The notes under the pieces are model-generated. The model ran no database searches, was not told where the DNA came from, and was given only the letters and a program-made list of their open reading frames with translations. A program made the translations under genes and the position numbers. A stretch of 64,000 nucleotides of DNA from DASQZK01 sp963763215 (GTDB lineage: Bacteria; Bacteroidota; Bacteroidia; Bacteroidales; GCA-2748055): positions 372,001 through 436,000 of the forward strand of contig CAVXNX010000023.1 of assembly GCA_963763215.1 (NCBI GenBank). The letters run 5' to 3'. This document shows, in pieces, positions 37,611 to 45,894 of this stretch (position 1 is its first letter; every line of letters starts with the position of its first letter).

Positions 37611-38807
37611 TTAAGAAGCCGCGTTTTTCCTGTTCCGGATCTCTGTCCGGCTGAGCGTAAAAATCACGATCGTAAACATGATGACGGCGACCAGGGCGCC
37701 GCCCCAGAAGGCGTAGCTGATCCCGCCGATGGAGAAAAACAGGGCGGCCACAAGGGGTCCGATCGTCTGACCGATCCTCAGGACCATGCCGTTGAGCGAC
37801 ATAAACGCTGCCCGGTATTTCATCGGGGCCAGGCTGACCAGCAGTGTCTGGATGTTGGGGATATTTATCCCCTGGGCGGCACCGAAAATGACCGCCGGAA
37901 GAATCATCAGCCATTCACTGTGAATGAATGGGATGAGCACCAGGGAAATGAAGTAGAGGGTATATGAGGCTTTCAGCAGTGTGGATGGCCTGAATTTGCG
38001 CATCAGCCAGCCCGTCTGTGCCGAAGTCAGCGCCGTGGTGATCGATGAGGATGACATGATGACCCCGATGATCAGCGATGAAGCCGCAAAACGGTGCTCC
38101 ATGATAAAGGGGAAATACGTCAGATAGGAACCATAAAGGATAATGAAGGTCAGGACGTTGAGGACAAACAGCGCCAGAACCTCTTTTTTCAGCACACTCT
38201 GAAAGGTGTTGATGAGATAATCTCTGATCGACTGGTCCTGCCTGGGTTCCTCGTTCTTCAACGCAAAGAGGACGAGAAAACCTGCCGGGATGGCCAGGAG
38301 GGGAAAATAGAACGGGAAGTTCCAGCCCAGCATGGCCAGTCCGCCGCCAAGAGCGGGATAAGCGGCAGTTCCGATGCTCAGCACACTTGCATTGTAGCCC
38401 ATCGCCGCAGGACGGTCATCCTTTGAGAAAATATCACCAATCAGCGTGACATTTAAGGAGCCGAGGGAAGCCCCGCCGATGCCCTGCAAAAACCGGAAGA
38501 GAAGAAGCATGTTGTAATCATGGGTAAGGCTGCAGGCGAAACCCGCCAGGGCAAAGAGAAACAGAGCCGGGACCAGGACCGTTTTCCTTCCGAAGCGATC
38601 GGCCAGGATCCCCAAAACCGGGGTCAGGAAAATTCCCGGTAGCGTAAAGACGGTGATCAGGTACCCGATTTTCTTGTAAGGAATATTGAAATGCTGAGAT
38701 ATCGCCGGGAATGCCGGCGTGATGCTCGCCACCCCCATAACCGCCAGCAGGGTAATGAAAAAGATGATTTGCAGATTCTTGTTTCGTAAGAGTGACTTTC
38801 CCGGCAT
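37611..38807 (-). CDS. MFS transporter
   Basis: A 398-residue, 12-helix transporter. The helix 2-3 loop signature is TPVLGILADRFGRKTVLVPA and the domain repeat appears as TSAQTGWLMRKFRPSTLLKA. A first-half FLQGIGGASLGSLNVTLIGD marks the drug:proton antiporter group (DHA1). A small-molecule or drug efflux role is likely; the substrate is not visible. The gene converges on the S9 peptidase with 3 bp between stops. Its promoter region to the right is occupied by a hairpin repeat (38837-38994). Confidence 0.88.
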   Translation of the reverse strand: MPGKSLLRNKNLQIIFFITLLAVMGVASITPAFPAISQHFNIPYKKIGYLITVFTLPGIFLTPVLGILADRFGRKTVLVPALFLFALAGFACSLTHDYNMLLLFRFLQGIGGASLGSLNVTLIGDIFSKDDRPAAMGYNASVLSIGTAAYPALGGGLAMLGWNFPFYFPLLAIPAGFLVLFALKNEEPRQDQSIRDYLINTFQSVLKKEVLALFVLNVLTFIILYGSYLTYFPFIMEHRFAASSLIIGVIMSSSSITTALTSAQTGWLMRKFRPSTLLKASYTLYFISLVLIPFIHSEWLMILPAVIFGAAQGINIPNIQTLLVSLAPMKYRAAFMSLNGMVLRIGQTIGPLVAALFFSIGGISYAFWGGALVAVIMFTIVIFTLSRTEIRNRKNAAS

Positions 38808-38836
38808 GGCTTATTAAAATGAAGTGTTGTGCTAAA

Positions 38837-38994
38837 TAGTGCTTGCAAGAAAACGCCAATAGCTGCGTTATGCTCGACTTCAAAACAGTCATTTACGAAT
38901 AGTAAACTCCTGTTTTTCAGTCATCGCAAGCCTTGCTCTTGACGTTTTCTTATCAAGCACGGCTAAAAAACATGAGTTTTCTTTCTGACACTAA
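38837..38994. repeat. Mobile-element-like hairpin repeat, copy A
   Basis: The left end TAGTGCTTGCAAGAAAAC and the right end GTTTTCTTTCTGACACTAA are the same two ends found around the 250-bp element at 61112-61361. Ends are imperfect inverted repeats of each other. Inside, GTGCTTGCAAGAAAACG pairs with CGTTTTCTTATCAAGCAC (38943-38960) and AAAACAG with CTGTTTT, so the copy folds into a long imperfect hairpin. No coding frame is present. It sits in the promoter region of the MFS gene and before DUF2797. Confidence 0.72.
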
Positions 38995-39106
38995 ATAATG
39001 AAAATTTCCCCGGGTAGCCAAATGTAAATTCCCCCGGAAAATAACATAAGGATTCATACCGGGGATTTGTTGCTTTTGGCACTCATTTTTCTTTTCTTGC
39101 GCTAAA

Positions 39107-39919
39107 ATGACCGGCATGACCATCGAAGGAAACCTGCATAAAATGCAAACCGAACTCCGGGCAAAAGTGCAATACTTCCTGGAACTGGGCAACGGCATCG
39201 ATCCGGTACCTGTCAATGACCTGATCGGCCGGGAGATCAGACTGGAATATCAGCATCAGATCCATTGCATCCGGTGCGGAAAGCTCACCCGCACTTCCTT
39301 TGCCCAGGGATATTGTTACCCATGCTTTGTTTCGGCTCCGGAAACCGAGGATTGTGTTCTCCGGCCCGAATTGTGCCGCGCTCATCTCGGCCAGGCCCGC
39401 GACCTGGTCTATGCGCAGGAGCATTGCCTGATTGATCATTTTGTCTACCTGGCGGTATCGGGCGGGCTGAAGGTGGGCGTGACACGGAATACCCAGGTGC
39501 CCACGCGCTGGATCGACCAGGGCGCGAGTGAGGCCATCAGGCTCGCGCGCACGCCGAACCGGTATATTGCCGGGACCATCGAAGTCGCCCTGAAAAACCA
39601 CTTTCGCGATAAAACCAACTGGCGCGACATGCTGACCAACAAGGAACGGGTAGCCATTCTGCTCAAGGAAGAGAAACAGCATGCACTTTCCGTCCTCCAT
39701 CCCGATTTTCAAATCTATGCCTGTGATGACGATGATGTGATCAGCATCACGTATCCCGTGGAAGTCTACCCCCAAAAAGTCAGGTCCGTCAACCTGGATA
39801 AGGATCCCGTCGTTCGGGGGACACTGGCCGGCATCCGGGGCCAGTACCTGTTGTTCAGCGACGGCCGGGTACTCAATATCCGGAAACACGGCGGCTATGA
39901 TGTGATCCTGGGCTGGTAG
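39107..39919 (+). CDS. DUF2797 family protein
   Basis: A 270-residue soluble protein matching the DUF2797 layout. The N-terminal strand GNLHKM leads to a zinc-finger-like set of cysteines (IHCIRCGKL, GYCYPCF, DCVLRPELC). The family core follows: QEHCLIDHFVYLAVSGGLKVGVTRNTQVPTRWIDQGA, then YIAGTIEVALKNHFRDKTNWRDML. The VGVTR region recalls a GIY-YIG-type nuclease strand arrangement. The biochemical role is unknown. Key cysteines and the core are intact. It starts about 110 bp right of the hairpin repeat, with no overlapping gene. Confidence 0.88.
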   Translation: MTGMTIEGNLHKMQTELRAKVQYFLELGNGIDPVPVNDLIGREIRLEYQHQIHCIRCGKLTRTSFAQGYCYPCFVSAPETEDCVLRPELCRAHLGQARDLVYAQEHCLIDHFVYLAVSGGLKVGVTRNTQVPTRWIDQGASEAIRLARTPNRYIAGTIEVALKNHFRDKTNWRDMLTNKERVAILLKEEKQHALSVLHPDFQIYACDDDDVISITYPVEVYPQKVRSVNLDKDPVVRGTLAGIRGQYLLFSDGRVLNIRKHGGYDVILGW

Positions 39920-40156
39920 ATCCTTCTGTTCTGCCATCTTTCCTTTTACAGCTGCAGCACCCAATAAGGTGATTGCCGGTTATCGTGTACTTCCATCTGG
40001 TAAATGAACGGGGAGCTCTCCCTTTTTTATGGTCCCGGCGTACTGATTCATCCCCCGTTTCCACTTTTCCAAAAAAAATCCAAAAAATTTCATTCTTGTA
40101 AAGCTCAGAAATACAACAAGATAAAAAATAATATGAAAAAAAATTAGTACTATGTA
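39920..40156. other. Spacer left of the PadR operon promoter
   Basis: No gene is seen. The left part is G+C-richer and could hold the 3' end of the DUF2797 transcript; the right part becomes very AT-rich toward the promoter at 40157. Confidence 0.4.
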
Positions 40157-40188
40157 TTGCATGGTAATGCAAAAAATATATATCTTTG
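40157..40188 (+). promoter_or_regulatory. Promoter and palindromic operator of the PadR-PspC operon
   Basis: TTGCATggtaATGCAA (40157-40172) is a perfect 6+6 palindrome whose first three bases give the -33 TTG. After 21 bp comes the -7 box TATCTTTG (40181-40188), then the first gene 37 bp on. A further half-site, TATGCAATA, lies at about 40202-40210. A palindrome overlapping -33 in front of a padR gene fits PadR autorepression. Confidence 0.62.
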
Positions 40189-40224
40189 TATAGAAATTAA
40201 GTATGCAATAAACAGTATTAAAAA

Positions 40225-40497
40225 ATGAAAACAACTTTGACATACGTCGCCTTGGGGATATTTGGACTGGCACTGGTGTCGGCAGGGCAAATATGTCCAT
40301 CCGGTAAGGCAGATTCAGAAACCAACCGGCCGGTCGCGATTGAGATTTTTCAATCGTCGATTGACGGTTCATGGGTTGATGAGCAGCCAGTCGGAAAAGA
40401 ATCCAATGAACGTGAATCCTGGAAGACTGAAGAAGACACCCTTGAGTTTGAATCCTGGATGACAGATCTCTCACAGTGGACCGTAAAGAACAATTAA
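40225..40497 (+). CDS. Small secreted hypothetical protein, first gene of the PadR operon
   Basis: A 90-residue protein. The N-terminus (KTTLTYVALGIFGLALVSAG) is a signal peptide or single membrane anchor; a Cys follows at residue 24, in QICPSG, so a lipoprotein is possible though the box is not canonical. The rest is acidic and tryptophan-containing with repeated ESW motifs (DGSWVDEQ, RESWKTEED, FESWMTDLSQW). I recognise no family. It lies 12 bp before padR and after the operator, so it is likely expressed with padR and the PspC gene and may act in envelope stress; that is a guess from context. Confidence 0.55.
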   Translation: MKTTLTYVALGIFGLALVSAGQICPSGKADSETNRPVAIEIFQSSIDGSWVDEQPVGKESNERESWKTEEDTLEFESWMTDLSQWTVKNN

Positions 40498-40508
40498 AAT
40501 AGGAAAAA

Positions 40509-40838
40509 ATGAATGTTGAAAATTCAAAAGCGCAAATGCGGAAAGGTATTCTGGAGTATTGCATCCTACTGATCCTGTCGCGGGAAGATGCTTATACAAC
40601 GGACATCATCAATTTGCTGAAGGAAAGTAAGCTGATTGTTGTTGAAGGTACCCTCTATCCACTTCTGACGCGGCAGAAAAATGCCGGGTTGCTTGGTTAC
40701 CGCTGGGAAGAATCGACTCAGGGACCTCCCAGGAAATACTACACGATTACCGAGCTCGGGAAGAAATACCTGAAAGAACTTGATAAATCATGGACCGAAC
40801 TGGTTGAATCTATTGACTCCATTAAAAAAGGGAAATAA
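40509..40838 (+). CDS. PadR-family transcriptional regulator
   Basis: A 109-residue one-domain PadR protein. RKGILEYCILLILSREDAYT starts the winged helix. IINLLKESKLIVVEGTLYPLLTRQKNAGLLGYRWEES has the family TLYPLL motif in the recognition helix, and GPPRKYYTITELGKKYL is the wing. PadR proteins are dimeric repressors often controlling neighbouring membrane-stress genes; PadR next to a PspC-domain protein is common in Bacteroidota. It is translated 11 bp after the small secreted protein and 18 bp before the PspC gene. It probably binds the TTGCAT-N4-ATGCAA palindrome. Confidence 0.92.
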   Translation: MNVENSKAQMRKGILEYCILLILSREDAYTTDIINLLKESKLIVVEGTLYPLLTRQKNAGLLGYRWEESTQGPPRKYYTITELGKKYLKELDKSWTELVESIDSIKKGK

Positions 40839-40856
40839 ATTTAAAGTTTTAATACG

Positions 40857-42419
40857 ATGAAAAAAGCATTAAAAATCAATTTAAGCGGACAGATCTTTCA
40901 CATAGACGAAGACGCCTATGAGAAGCTTAAAATCTACCTTGACCGGATCAGCAGCCATTTTTCCAATGTTGAAGAAACCCGGGAGATCATTGCCGATATC
41001 GAAGCACGGATTGCTGAACTTTTCCGTGAAAAATTCAGGGATGATTCGCAGGTCATCACGGTGGCCGATGTGGATCAAGTGATCAACATCATGGGGAAAC
41101 CGGAAGATTTCGCCGGCGAGGAAGAGGAAGAGGCCAAAAAGGGACCGTCGGGTTCCCGGCATTACCGCCGTCTTTACCGCGATCCTGATAATGCAGTGAT
41201 CGGTGGTGTGGCAGCCGGGCTGAGTGCCTACTTCAACATTGATCCCGTCGTACTGCGGATTCTCTTCGTGGTGCTTATCCTGGTCGGTTGGGGACTTCCC
41301 ATCATCATTTATCTTGTTTTATGGATTGCCGTTCCCAAAGCGGAGACGGCTGCCCAGAAGCTCGAAATGCGGGGGGAGAAAGTGACCGTTTCAAACCTGG
41401 AAAAAAAAATCCGGGAGGAATATGAAGATGTGAAGGAGAATCTGCGCAAAGCCCGCAGGTCGGATACAGGACGGAAAACAGAAGATATTTTCACGCAATT
41501 TTTTCACATCGTCGGCGTTATTTTTGTTGCTTTTCTGAAAGTTATCGCGGTGATCATTGCCCTGGTGTTCGTCGTGGCCGGGATCAGCATCATTGTCAGT
41601 GTGATCGGTTTTGCCTTCTTCGGCGCCAGCCTGATTCCCTTTGGCGTCATTCACGGTCTCGACATTGATCTGAACAATACCGTTTTACCCTTCCTCAACC
41701 CGACGAATGCCAGTGTGATTGTCATTGCCGGCGCCCTGGTTATCCTTATCCCAATCCTGGCGATAATTTACGGACTTTTCAAGGCACTCTTCCGTTTCAA
41801 AGCACATGACAAGTCGCTTGGGGCAAGCGCCTTCGCCTTATGGATTCTGGCCCTGATCACCACGGTCGCCATGATCGCCTACGAATCGGGCAACTTTTCG
41901 AAGATGGAGGAAACCCGTTCAACCTACCCATTGAAAACGGTGACCAGCGATACCCTTTATGTCGCAGTCAATCCTGAAATGCTTTCCACGTTTAAATCCC
42001 TGAAGCATGTCGGGGTGAACAACCACTGGTACATTGTCAGGGGTGATGAATTTTACGGTGAAGTGAACATCGATGTGGAGCGGAGCGATGACAATGTGTT
42101 TAAATTAAGAGTGGTCAAGAGTTCACGGGGTTCAGATGAAAAATCGGCTGAGGAGATGGCGAACAGCATCGGCTACAACTATACCGTTAACGATTCGCTG
42201 CTGACGGTCGATCCGTATTTCCGGAACGCCTCCGGCGACCGGTACCATTCACAGAGCCTGGATCTCACCGTTTTCGTCCCGGAAGGCAAGGCGGTGAGCC
42301 TGAATAAAAACACAGCCGACTTTCTTGGTCACATCAATAACCTTGACCAGGTAACCAGTTACCGGATGGCGGGAAAAACCTGGGTGATGCACCAGGACGG
42401 ACTGGAAAGTGTCAGGTAA
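40857..42419 (+). CDS. PspC-domain membrane stress protein
   Basis: A 520-residue protein. Residues ~1-90 are a cytoplasmic helical domain (INLSGQIFHIDEDAYEKLK, VEETREIIADIEARIAELF) usual in Bacteroidota PspC proteins. Residues ~100-160 are the PspC domain, with RLYRDPDNAVIGGVAAGLSA, YFNIDPVVLRILFVVLILV and LPIIIYLVLWIAVPKAE. Four further membrane helices follow (around residues 220-345), then a periplasmic beta-rich C-terminal region. PspC senses membrane damage in enterobacteria; here the same role is inferred. It is the last gene of the PadR operon and is followed by a possible weak terminator. Confidence 0.9.
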   Translation: MKKALKINLSGQIFHIDEDAYEKLKIYLDRISSHFSNVEETREIIADIEARIAELFREKFRDDSQVITVADVDQVINIMGKPEDFAGEEEEEAKKGPSGSRHYRRLYRDPDNAVIGGVAAGLSAYFNIDPVVLRILFVVLILVGWGLPIIIYLVLWIAVPKAETAAQKLEMRGEKVTVSNLEKKIREEYEDVKENLRKARRSDTGRKTEDIFTQFFHIVGVIFVAFLKVIAVIIALVFVVAGISIIVSVIGFAFFGASLIPFGVIHGLDIDLNNTVLPFLNPTNASVIVIAGALVILIPILAIIYGLFKALFRFKAHDKSLGASAFALWILALITTVAMIAYESGNFSKMEETRSTYPLKTVTSDTLYVAVNPEMLSTFKSLKHVGVNNHWYIVRGDEFYGEVNIDVERSDDNVFKLRVVKSSRGSDEKSAEEMANSIGYNYTVNDSLLTVDPYFRNASGDRYHSQSLDLTVFVPEGKAVSLNKNTADFLGHINNLDQVTSYRMAGKTWVMHQDGLESVR

Positions 42420-42431
42420 AAAATGGACGTA

Positions 42432-42455
42432 TTTCCCTTTCGAAAAGGAATTTTT
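42432..42455 (+). terminator. Weak hairpin with T-run after the PspC gene
   Basis: TTCCCTTT and AAAAGGAA pair imperfectly around a two-base turn and are followed by TTTTT, 13 bp after the PspC stop. The loop is tight, so confidence is limited. Confidence 0.35.
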
Positions 42456-42517
42456 ACAGAGACGGCGAGGGAACGGAGCTTGCCGAGGCAAGAAAAAAGA
42501 TGGTGAGGTTTAAAGGG

Positions 42518-42943
42518 TCAGAATCGTTCGGTCAGTTCGATCTCTTTCTTAACCAGGTCATCGAGGGTCACAGACTTGAAATAATCGATGATCTGTTGGT
42601 TCAGATCGCCCCAGAACCCTTTGACTGAGCATCCTTCCATGCGATCACAATGAATGTGGGATGAAAGGCAGTCGATGATACAGATTCCCGGTTCGAAGGC
42701 GTTATGAATGTCGTACATCGAAATTTCGGATGGTTCGCGGGTAAGCACATACCCGCTTTTTTTTCCTTTAAGATTACTGATCAGGTCGGAGGCTTTGAGC
42801 TCTGCGATGATGTGATCGAGGTATTTAAGGGAAATTCCCTGTTTTTCGGAAATATCTTTCTGAAGAACGCCATTTCCGGTAGTGTCTAAGGCAATTTCCA
42901 TCATGGCGCGAAGCCCGTAACGTATTTTCGTGCTGAATTTCAT
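42518..42943 (-). CDS. Rrf2-family transcriptional regulator
   Basis: A 141-residue Rrf2 protein: MKFSTKIRYGLRAMMEIAL, DISEKQGISLKYLDHIIAELKASDLI (recognition helix) and GYVLTREPSEISMYDI are family hallmarks. Three cysteines are arranged C-X6-C-X5-C in DCLSSHIHCDRMEGC, close to the Fe-S-binding spacing of IscR/NsrR, so it may sense redox state or nitric oxide through a [2Fe-2S] cluster. No isc or suf gene is nearby. It overlaps the upstream YceI-like gene by 4 bp, suggesting control of the YceI/porin genes. Confidence 0.9.
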   Translation of the reverse strand: MKFSTKIRYGLRAMMEIALDTTGNGVLQKDISEKQGISLKYLDHIIAELKASDLISNLKGKKSGYVLTREPSEISMYDIHNAFEPGICIIDCLSSHIHCDRMEGCSVKGFWGDLNQQIIDYFKSVTLDDLVKKEIELTERF

Positions 42944-43557
42944 TTTGTGACGAGAGAAGTTTCGTTCATGAGCTCTAAATCGAAACCAAAGTTAATAATA
43001 ACTTCATTTTTCACACGGATCAGGCCCATCGATTTTACGGGAGGTTGGATATCGAAATCGGTTAGTTTCAATTCCTTTTCTCCCCTGAGGAAGAGATCAT
43101 GATTGCTGCAGCTGTTCACACTGCAGATGATATGGTAACGGCGGGTTATCCCTGCCAGGGTAATGCTGATTTCCGGATCGATGCTGTCGGACCCGTAATC
43201 GACATTTTCCAGTTGTTTCCTGGGTATCCGGATGATGATTTCCGGATGTTCATCGGCTTTGAGAAGGTCAAGGAAATCATGGTAAAGAAAAGGATTTCCG
43301 GTGGAGAATTGTTTGACGGGGATATGAATTTCCGTCATGGATGAAGAATCCGTATTCCGTGCCCAGTGCGTGTCGTTTACGGAAAGGTAAAGCTGGTGAT
43401 CGAGAGTTTGGCTGAGATGGAAATTACTCAGGTTGGTTTCGCCGTTGATATCAATGTATCCGGTGCAATTATTGGGAAAATACGAGATACGCCCGGCTGT
43501 CTGCGAGAATACCGAGGCAGGAATAAAAAAAAGTAATATGAAAAGTGCCGTCTTCAT
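42940..43557 (-). CDS. YceI-like secreted protein
   Basis: A 205-residue protein with a signal peptide (ALFILLFFIPASVFSQ). It has the layout of a YceI domain: an N-terminal strand ending in GETNLSNFHLS, a central FLDLLKADEHPEIIIRIPRK in place of the usual LRSDDF-x-Y-P segment, ISITLAGITRRYHI matching the GxLTIxGVTR strand, and the closing ELKLTDFDIQPP, which equals the FGI-x-P turn. YceI proteins are lipocalin-like and bind isoprenoid lipids in the periplasm. This one is divergent and longer. It overlaps the Rrf2 regulator by 4 bp. Confidence 0.72.
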   Translation of the reverse strand: MKTALFILLFFIPASVFSQTAGRISYFPNNCTGYIDINGETNLSNFHLSQTLDHQLYLSVNDTHWARNTDSSSMTEIHIPVKQFSTGNPFLYHDFLDLLKADEHPEIIIRIPRKQLENVDYGSDSIDPEISITLAGITRRYHIICSVNSCSNHDLFLRGEKELKLTDFDIQPPVKSMGLIRVKNEVIINFGFDLELMNETSLVTK

Positions 43558-43630
43558 GTTACAGATCCTGGTTTAAATTTTTTTGTGATCTGCAGCCTCA
43601 ACTGCAGGTCTGAAGAACGAGGCGGAGGGT

Positions 43631-43666
43631 AAAAATCCGGGCCCGGCCACACTGCCGGGCCCGGAC
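43631..43666 (-). terminator. Strong hairpin terminator after the porin gene
   Basis: On the minus strand a TCCGGGCCCGG arm, a short CAGTGTGG-containing loop and a CCGGGCCCGGA arm are followed by TTTTT, 19 bp after the porin stop. The very stable G+C stem and the T-run make a Rho-independent terminator that separates the porin transcript from the YceI-like/Rrf2 pair. Confidence 0.75.
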
Positions 43667-43684
43667 AAAACAACTAACCACGAA

Positions 43685-44911
43685 TTAGAATGAAATTCCT
43701 GCCTCTACCATGACGCCCTTGAAGCCGGCGTCACTTCCGTACATCGAAATGAAATTATTGTAAGTCTGATTAACGTATTCAAGTTTCGCAATGATGTTCT
43801 TGGTCATATCCCAGCCGGCTGCGATCTCGTAGCGGCTGACATTCATATCGGCATCGTTTTTCACGTAATTGTACCGTGCGCCGCCATAGAACTGGGCATC
43901 TTTCCCGAAGTGGTAAAGCGCTTCAGCTGCATACTGGTTGTATTTGAAATCGTTGGTGCCCTTCGATCCCTTAGCCTGTTCGAGCGTACCGAAAAATTCC
44001 AGGCCATAGTAACGGGTGAACAGGTTCAGCATAATGGAGTTGTCATCACTGACGGAACCCGGTCCCCAGCGACCCGTGGTGTGATTGGATGTAATGTCGA
44101 CGTCACTTGCACTGAAGGTCTGCGGTTTCATCACCAGATAAAACCGGGAACCGGTACGGTCGCCGTTGTAAAGCGTAAAACCGTGGTTGTTCTTGGTGTG
44201 AATGGCCGAAACCGTGGCACGGACCCGGAGGTTGTCGTTGATCTGTTTGTCAATCCCGATCTTCCCGTAGGGACCCAGTTCTTTGGCCATATTGTAAGTA
44301 ACGTATTCGTTGTTGCTGAAATTGACGAGAGAAGGTTTCAGATCTCCGGTGGTCAGACCGCCCATGATAATGAGCCCGGAGGGGTTCCTGAACATCAGTT
44401 CGGCGGCAGGAGCCGTCGTGAAAGCATCCATGATGTAATTGCCGACAAAACGGTTATTGACCACCTCTCCATTGTCGGAACGCCTGAAATGTTCATCACC
44501 ATAGTTGATCTCCGTGACACCAACTTTCAGGGTGAGGTAGTCCATCGCGTGATCAATGGCTGCGGAATGAAGGAAGGGCAGTTGATCCAGAACGAGATAA
44601 CCCCCTTTTACCCATGCCTCATTGTGATGCCTTGAGGAGAGATATGTGGTCAGATGTACCCTGACACCCTTGGCGAGATCACCCGTGATGGTAAAGTTGG
44701 CTGTCGGGAGGTTAAGACCTTTACCCAGGGGAACGAGCGCCGTATCGGCATGATTCTGTAGTGCCTGATATTGTAGGGCAAAATCTGCACCGACTTTTGC
44801 CTGGACATGCTCAAAGGGCATGTCATCGATTTGTGGCTGCTCAAAAGTCGTCTGCCCAAAAACCGAGATGGATAGGAGAAGCCCTATCGCCAAAATCTGA
44901 AATTTTCTCAT
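43685..44911 (-). CDS. Outer membrane porin
   Basis: A 408-residue protein with a signal peptide (ILAIGLLLSISVFGQ). It has alternating aromatic strands typical of a 16- to 18-strand barrel: LKVGVTEINYGDEHFRRSD, FTITGDLAKGVRVHLTTYLS, GPYGKIGIDKQINDNLRVRA, YGLEFFGTLEQAKG and a terminal strand GFKGVMVEAGISF ending in Phe. It resembles phosphate-selective/substrate-unknown porins of Bacteroidota. It lies 53 bp after a YceI gene and before a strong terminator, so the two form a transcription unit. The substrate is not known. Confidence 0.78.
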   Translation of the reverse strand: MRKFQILAIGLLLSISVFGQTTFEQPQIDDMPFEHVQAKVGADFALQYQALQNHADTALVPLGKGLNLPTANFTITGDLAKGVRVHLTTYLSSRHHNEAWVKGGYLVLDQLPFLHSAAIDHAMDYLTLKVGVTEINYGDEHFRRSDNGEVVNNRFVGNYIMDAFTTAPAAELMFRNPSGLIIMGGLTTGDLKPSLVNFSNNEYVTYNMAKELGPYGKIGIDKQINDNLRVRATVSAIHTKNNHGFTLYNGDRTGSRFYLVMKPQTFSASDVDITSNHTTGRWGPGSVSDDNSIMLNLFTRYYGLEFFGTLEQAKGSKGTNDFKYNQYAAEALYHFGKDAQFYGGARYNYVKNDADMNVSRYEIAAGWDMTKNIIAKLEYVNQTYNNFISMYGSDAGFKGVMVEAGISF

Positions 44912-44964
44912 AATTAATCTTTTAAAATGGTTTCTAAGTTTTACGTGTTAATGAATCATTGTTA

Positions 44965-45540
44965 TTAATCTGTAAACTCCAGTTTGAAATTGATCTTTAT
45001 TTCATTCCCGGTTTTCAATGTGCCGAGCATTGCGGTGGGAGGGGTGATGTTAAAATCACTCATTTTGAGATCCTTCGAACCGCTGACTTTAATCGTGCTC
45101 CCGCTCAGGGTTCCTTCGAATGGCAGGGTGATGTTTTTGGTTACCCCGGCAATGGTGACGTCTCCGGTGAGGGAACCATTGATCTTTCCGCCGTTTGAAA
45201 CAAGATTGCTGACCGATTTCATCCGGAAGGTGATTGTGGGATATTTTTTGGCTCTCAGGGCATCATGGGCCTTACCGTCCATGATGGAGCTTTCTCCGAC
45301 AATGTTATCGGATTTAACGGCGAAGTAAACATTGTCGATCTGATTGATCGAGCTGCCATTTTTGTCCACCGTCAGGTTGGCGGTAATGTCCTTTGCTTCC
45401 ATCTCCCAGTCATGAAGGGTGGATGTCCCCTGAACGACAACGGAACTGTTTGCCTGTTCCAACCGGTATGACTGCTGCGCCAGAAGATCAGCTGTCCCGC
45501 CAAGTGCAATGATTAATGTGAATAAGATAAACCTTCTCAT
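44965..45540 (-). CDS. YceI-family periplasmic protein
   Basis: A 191-residue protein with a signal peptide (RRFILFTLIIALGGTADLLA) and a complete YceI domain: QANSSVVVQGTSTLHDWEME (the SxV-x-G-SxxH-W strand), the LRAKKYPTITFRM segment, INGSLTGDVTIAGVTKNITL and the closing DLKMSDFNITPPTAMLGTLK. YceI proteins carry polyisoprenoid lipids in a lipocalin-like barrel in the periplasm. It is the first gene of a unit with the porin and is preceded by a TAATTTTG box. Confidence 0.92.
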   Translation of the reverse strand: MRRFILFTLIIALGGTADLLAQQSYRLEQANSSVVVQGTSTLHDWEMEAKDITANLTVDKNGSSINQIDNVYFAVKSDNIVGESSIMDGKAHDALRAKKYPTITFRMKSVSNLVSNGGKINGSLTGDVTIAGVTKNITLPFEGTLSGSTIKVSGSKDLKMSDFNITPPTAMLGTLKTGNEIKINFKLEFTD

Positions 45541-45894
45541 AATGTGTAAATTTAAAAACTATAAATCCTATAGAAATGGTAGGACAAAATTAGATTGTTT
45601 TTTCAAAAACAGAAACTTTTTTAACATTTAACCACTAACCATTTTACCATACCCAACCTTTTCAGCGACTGAAAGCCTGACCGTTAAATACCAGTTAAAC
45701 AGATATATATCCATACATCCTGATATATTTATATGTTATATTAGACTGATTCTAAATTAGTTTCGCATTCTGTTTCCTGTCAGGAACAACAGGATGCAAG
45801 AGGAACGGTTCGTTAATGAATGTTAATAAACCTTAATATCGGGAAGAAAAGAAAGGGCGCATACGTTTACCGGAGTTTGGGTGAAAAGGGGACC
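45541..45894. other. Spacer with candidate YceI promoter
   Basis: TAATTTTG on the minus strand at 45585-45592 fits the -7 consensus, 45 bp before the YceI start. The rest, to 45894, is AT-rich without genes; a loose AT-rich dyad around 45720-45760 might end the kinase transcript. No other structure is seen. Confidence 0.45.

Noticed and set aside
39083..39964. 293-codon frame opposite DUF2797
   Set aside because: Shadow on the reverse strand of a gene with clear family motifs on the plus strand.
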